From contig NZ_LMBZ01000015.1 in NCBI RefSeq assembly GCF_001439635.1, positions 73,115-137,114 of the forward strand: a DNA stretch of 64,000 nucleotides, given 5' to 3'. This DNA comes from Solibacillus cecembensis. GTDB taxonomy: Bacteria; Bacillota; Bacilli; Bacillales_A; Planococcaceae. Both the position numbers and the translations under genes were made by a program. A model generated the notes under the pieces. It saw only the letters and a program-made list of their open reading frames with translations. It was not told where the DNA came from and made no database searches. Below, one piece after another: positions 63,373 to 64,000 of this stretch. Position 1 is the stretch's first letter; every line of letters starts with the position of its first letter.

Positions 63373-64000
63373 TAAAGGAGCAATCAATTGCTGTTCGTGT
63401 AAAGAAAGCATTATCTAATACAAAATCGGCATCCAATAATGAATGACGATAAAATTAATTAAGACGGCTTATTGTAAACGAAATTACTATAAAACAAAAC
63501 CCAAAACCGCCATTTAAGGGGTTAACACTAACAATTTAGATCACTTCATTCATAAAATTTTTGTAAAAGCAAACAGTATAGAAGTTGATTATCGTACTTC
63601 TATACTGTCAGCTTTTTTTCAACGCATTGTAATTTCTCCTCCTAACACACAACAAGGACAAGTATATCTAATGTAATCTCCCCGACCTTTTTAAAAAAAT
63701 TTTTTATACTTCTTATTCAACTAAACCCCTTAGATAGTCAAATAGTTAAACGAAAAAGCGTCAATCCTCCTTGGATAAACACCTCTTTCCTATACATCTA
63801 CTTCATAAATACTTCCTTATTTAAAAAAGCAGTGTTAAAGGTAAAGGTTGATTTAAATTGCACATAAAAAACGAGCTGGGAAATGTATCTCCAAGTTCAT
63901 TATATTTTGATGACAGTGTTTTACTAAAGCCCCCGTTAGTTTAAGTACATTCTTTCACAATGTCATATCTGTTCAGTAAACTATCTCACCCCAATAATTT
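63373..64000. other. Region downstream of the integrase
   Basis: A strong hairpin terminator pairs ACAGTATAGAAGT with ACTTCTATACTGT followed by TTTTTTT (63571-63619, plus strand). After it, a minus-strand fragment (63619-63690) reads GRGDYIRYTCPCCVLGGEIT, the C-terminal end of a Zn-ribbon-like protein that is open only for a few codons. An integrase attachment site would be expected in this interval, but no direct repeat can be paired within the window. Confidence 0.5.

Noticed and set aside
1..64000. CRISPR arrays, rRNA or tRNA genes, complete insertion sequences
   Set aside because: None seen: no regularly spaced identical repeats of 25-40 bp, no rRNA signatures, no tRNA cloverleafs and no intact transposase frame.

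Overview
The window reads as chromosomal DNA of a low-GC, Gram-positive, rod-type Bacillota, most likely Planococcaceae (Lysinibacillus/Solibacillus-like). This rests on the AT-rich composition, strong AGGAGG-type ribosome binding sites, B. subtilis-type families (YfmQ, YxjG/YxjH, YwqG, CitS/CitT-like kinase and regulator, MocR/GabR), class Ib nrdHIEF and a CspB-like cold shock protein. No rRNA, tRNA or CRISPR array was seen. Most genes lie on the minus strand.

Layout. 0-2 kb: a dicarboxylate/citrate-type sensor kinase with its response regulator, which is cut by the window edge. 2-6.8 kb: a DUF418 membrane protein, a truncated ORF, a cold shock gene with a long structured leader, a MocR-type regulator with direct repeats upstream, and a YfmQ-like protein. 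6.8-11.4 kb: the nrdHIEF-dut operon behind a promoter with an NrdR-like box, a cobalamin riboswitch and a terminator, so deoxynucleotide synthesis appears to be switched off by B12. 11.5-15.7 kb: a 21-bp repeat array, an aromatic-acid-type MFS carrier, a MetE-like methyltransferase and a LysR regulator. 16-21 kb: a small SEDS-like membrane protein with a decayed partial copy, two unrelated genes, a PAS-GGDEF-EAL protein with a degenerate GGDEF site, and a broken chemotaxis-receptor fragment.

21-31.6 kb: an aldehyde dehydrogenase, a 14-TM-type exporter, and a seven-gene acyl-CoA operon (ATP-grasp acyl-CoA synthetase, two MaoC-fold proteins, Ltp2-like thiolase-fold protein, DUF35 protein, two acyl-CoA dehydrogenases). 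Its content matches the actinobacterial steroid side-chain (igr) module and is the most informative metabolic locus here. 31.9-34 kb: a large orphan protein with replication-initiator-like winged-helix features and a C-terminal Xre domain.

34-47.5 kb: an accessory-like region with a pyrimidine-dimer glycosylase homologue, hydrolases, a cluster of immunity-type families (SUFU, YwqG/DUF1963, ankyrin), a methyltransferase-hydrolase pair, an MccF-like S66 peptidase, an acyl-CoA ligase, and a full-length chemotaxis receptor disrupted by a nonsense codon and a frameshift. 47.9-58.5 kb: an oppBCDFA peptide importer in line with an S9 oligopeptidase, a small membrane protein, an AbgA-like M20 amidohydrolase and a regulator, forming a peptide uptake and processing unit. 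58.5-64 kb: gene-poor DNA with a GC-richer island, an integrase remnant, and an intact tyrosine integrase preceded by a DUF771 protein, suggesting a decayed integrative element. A dispersed repeat (three copies) and several decaying genes show ongoing erosion of this segment.
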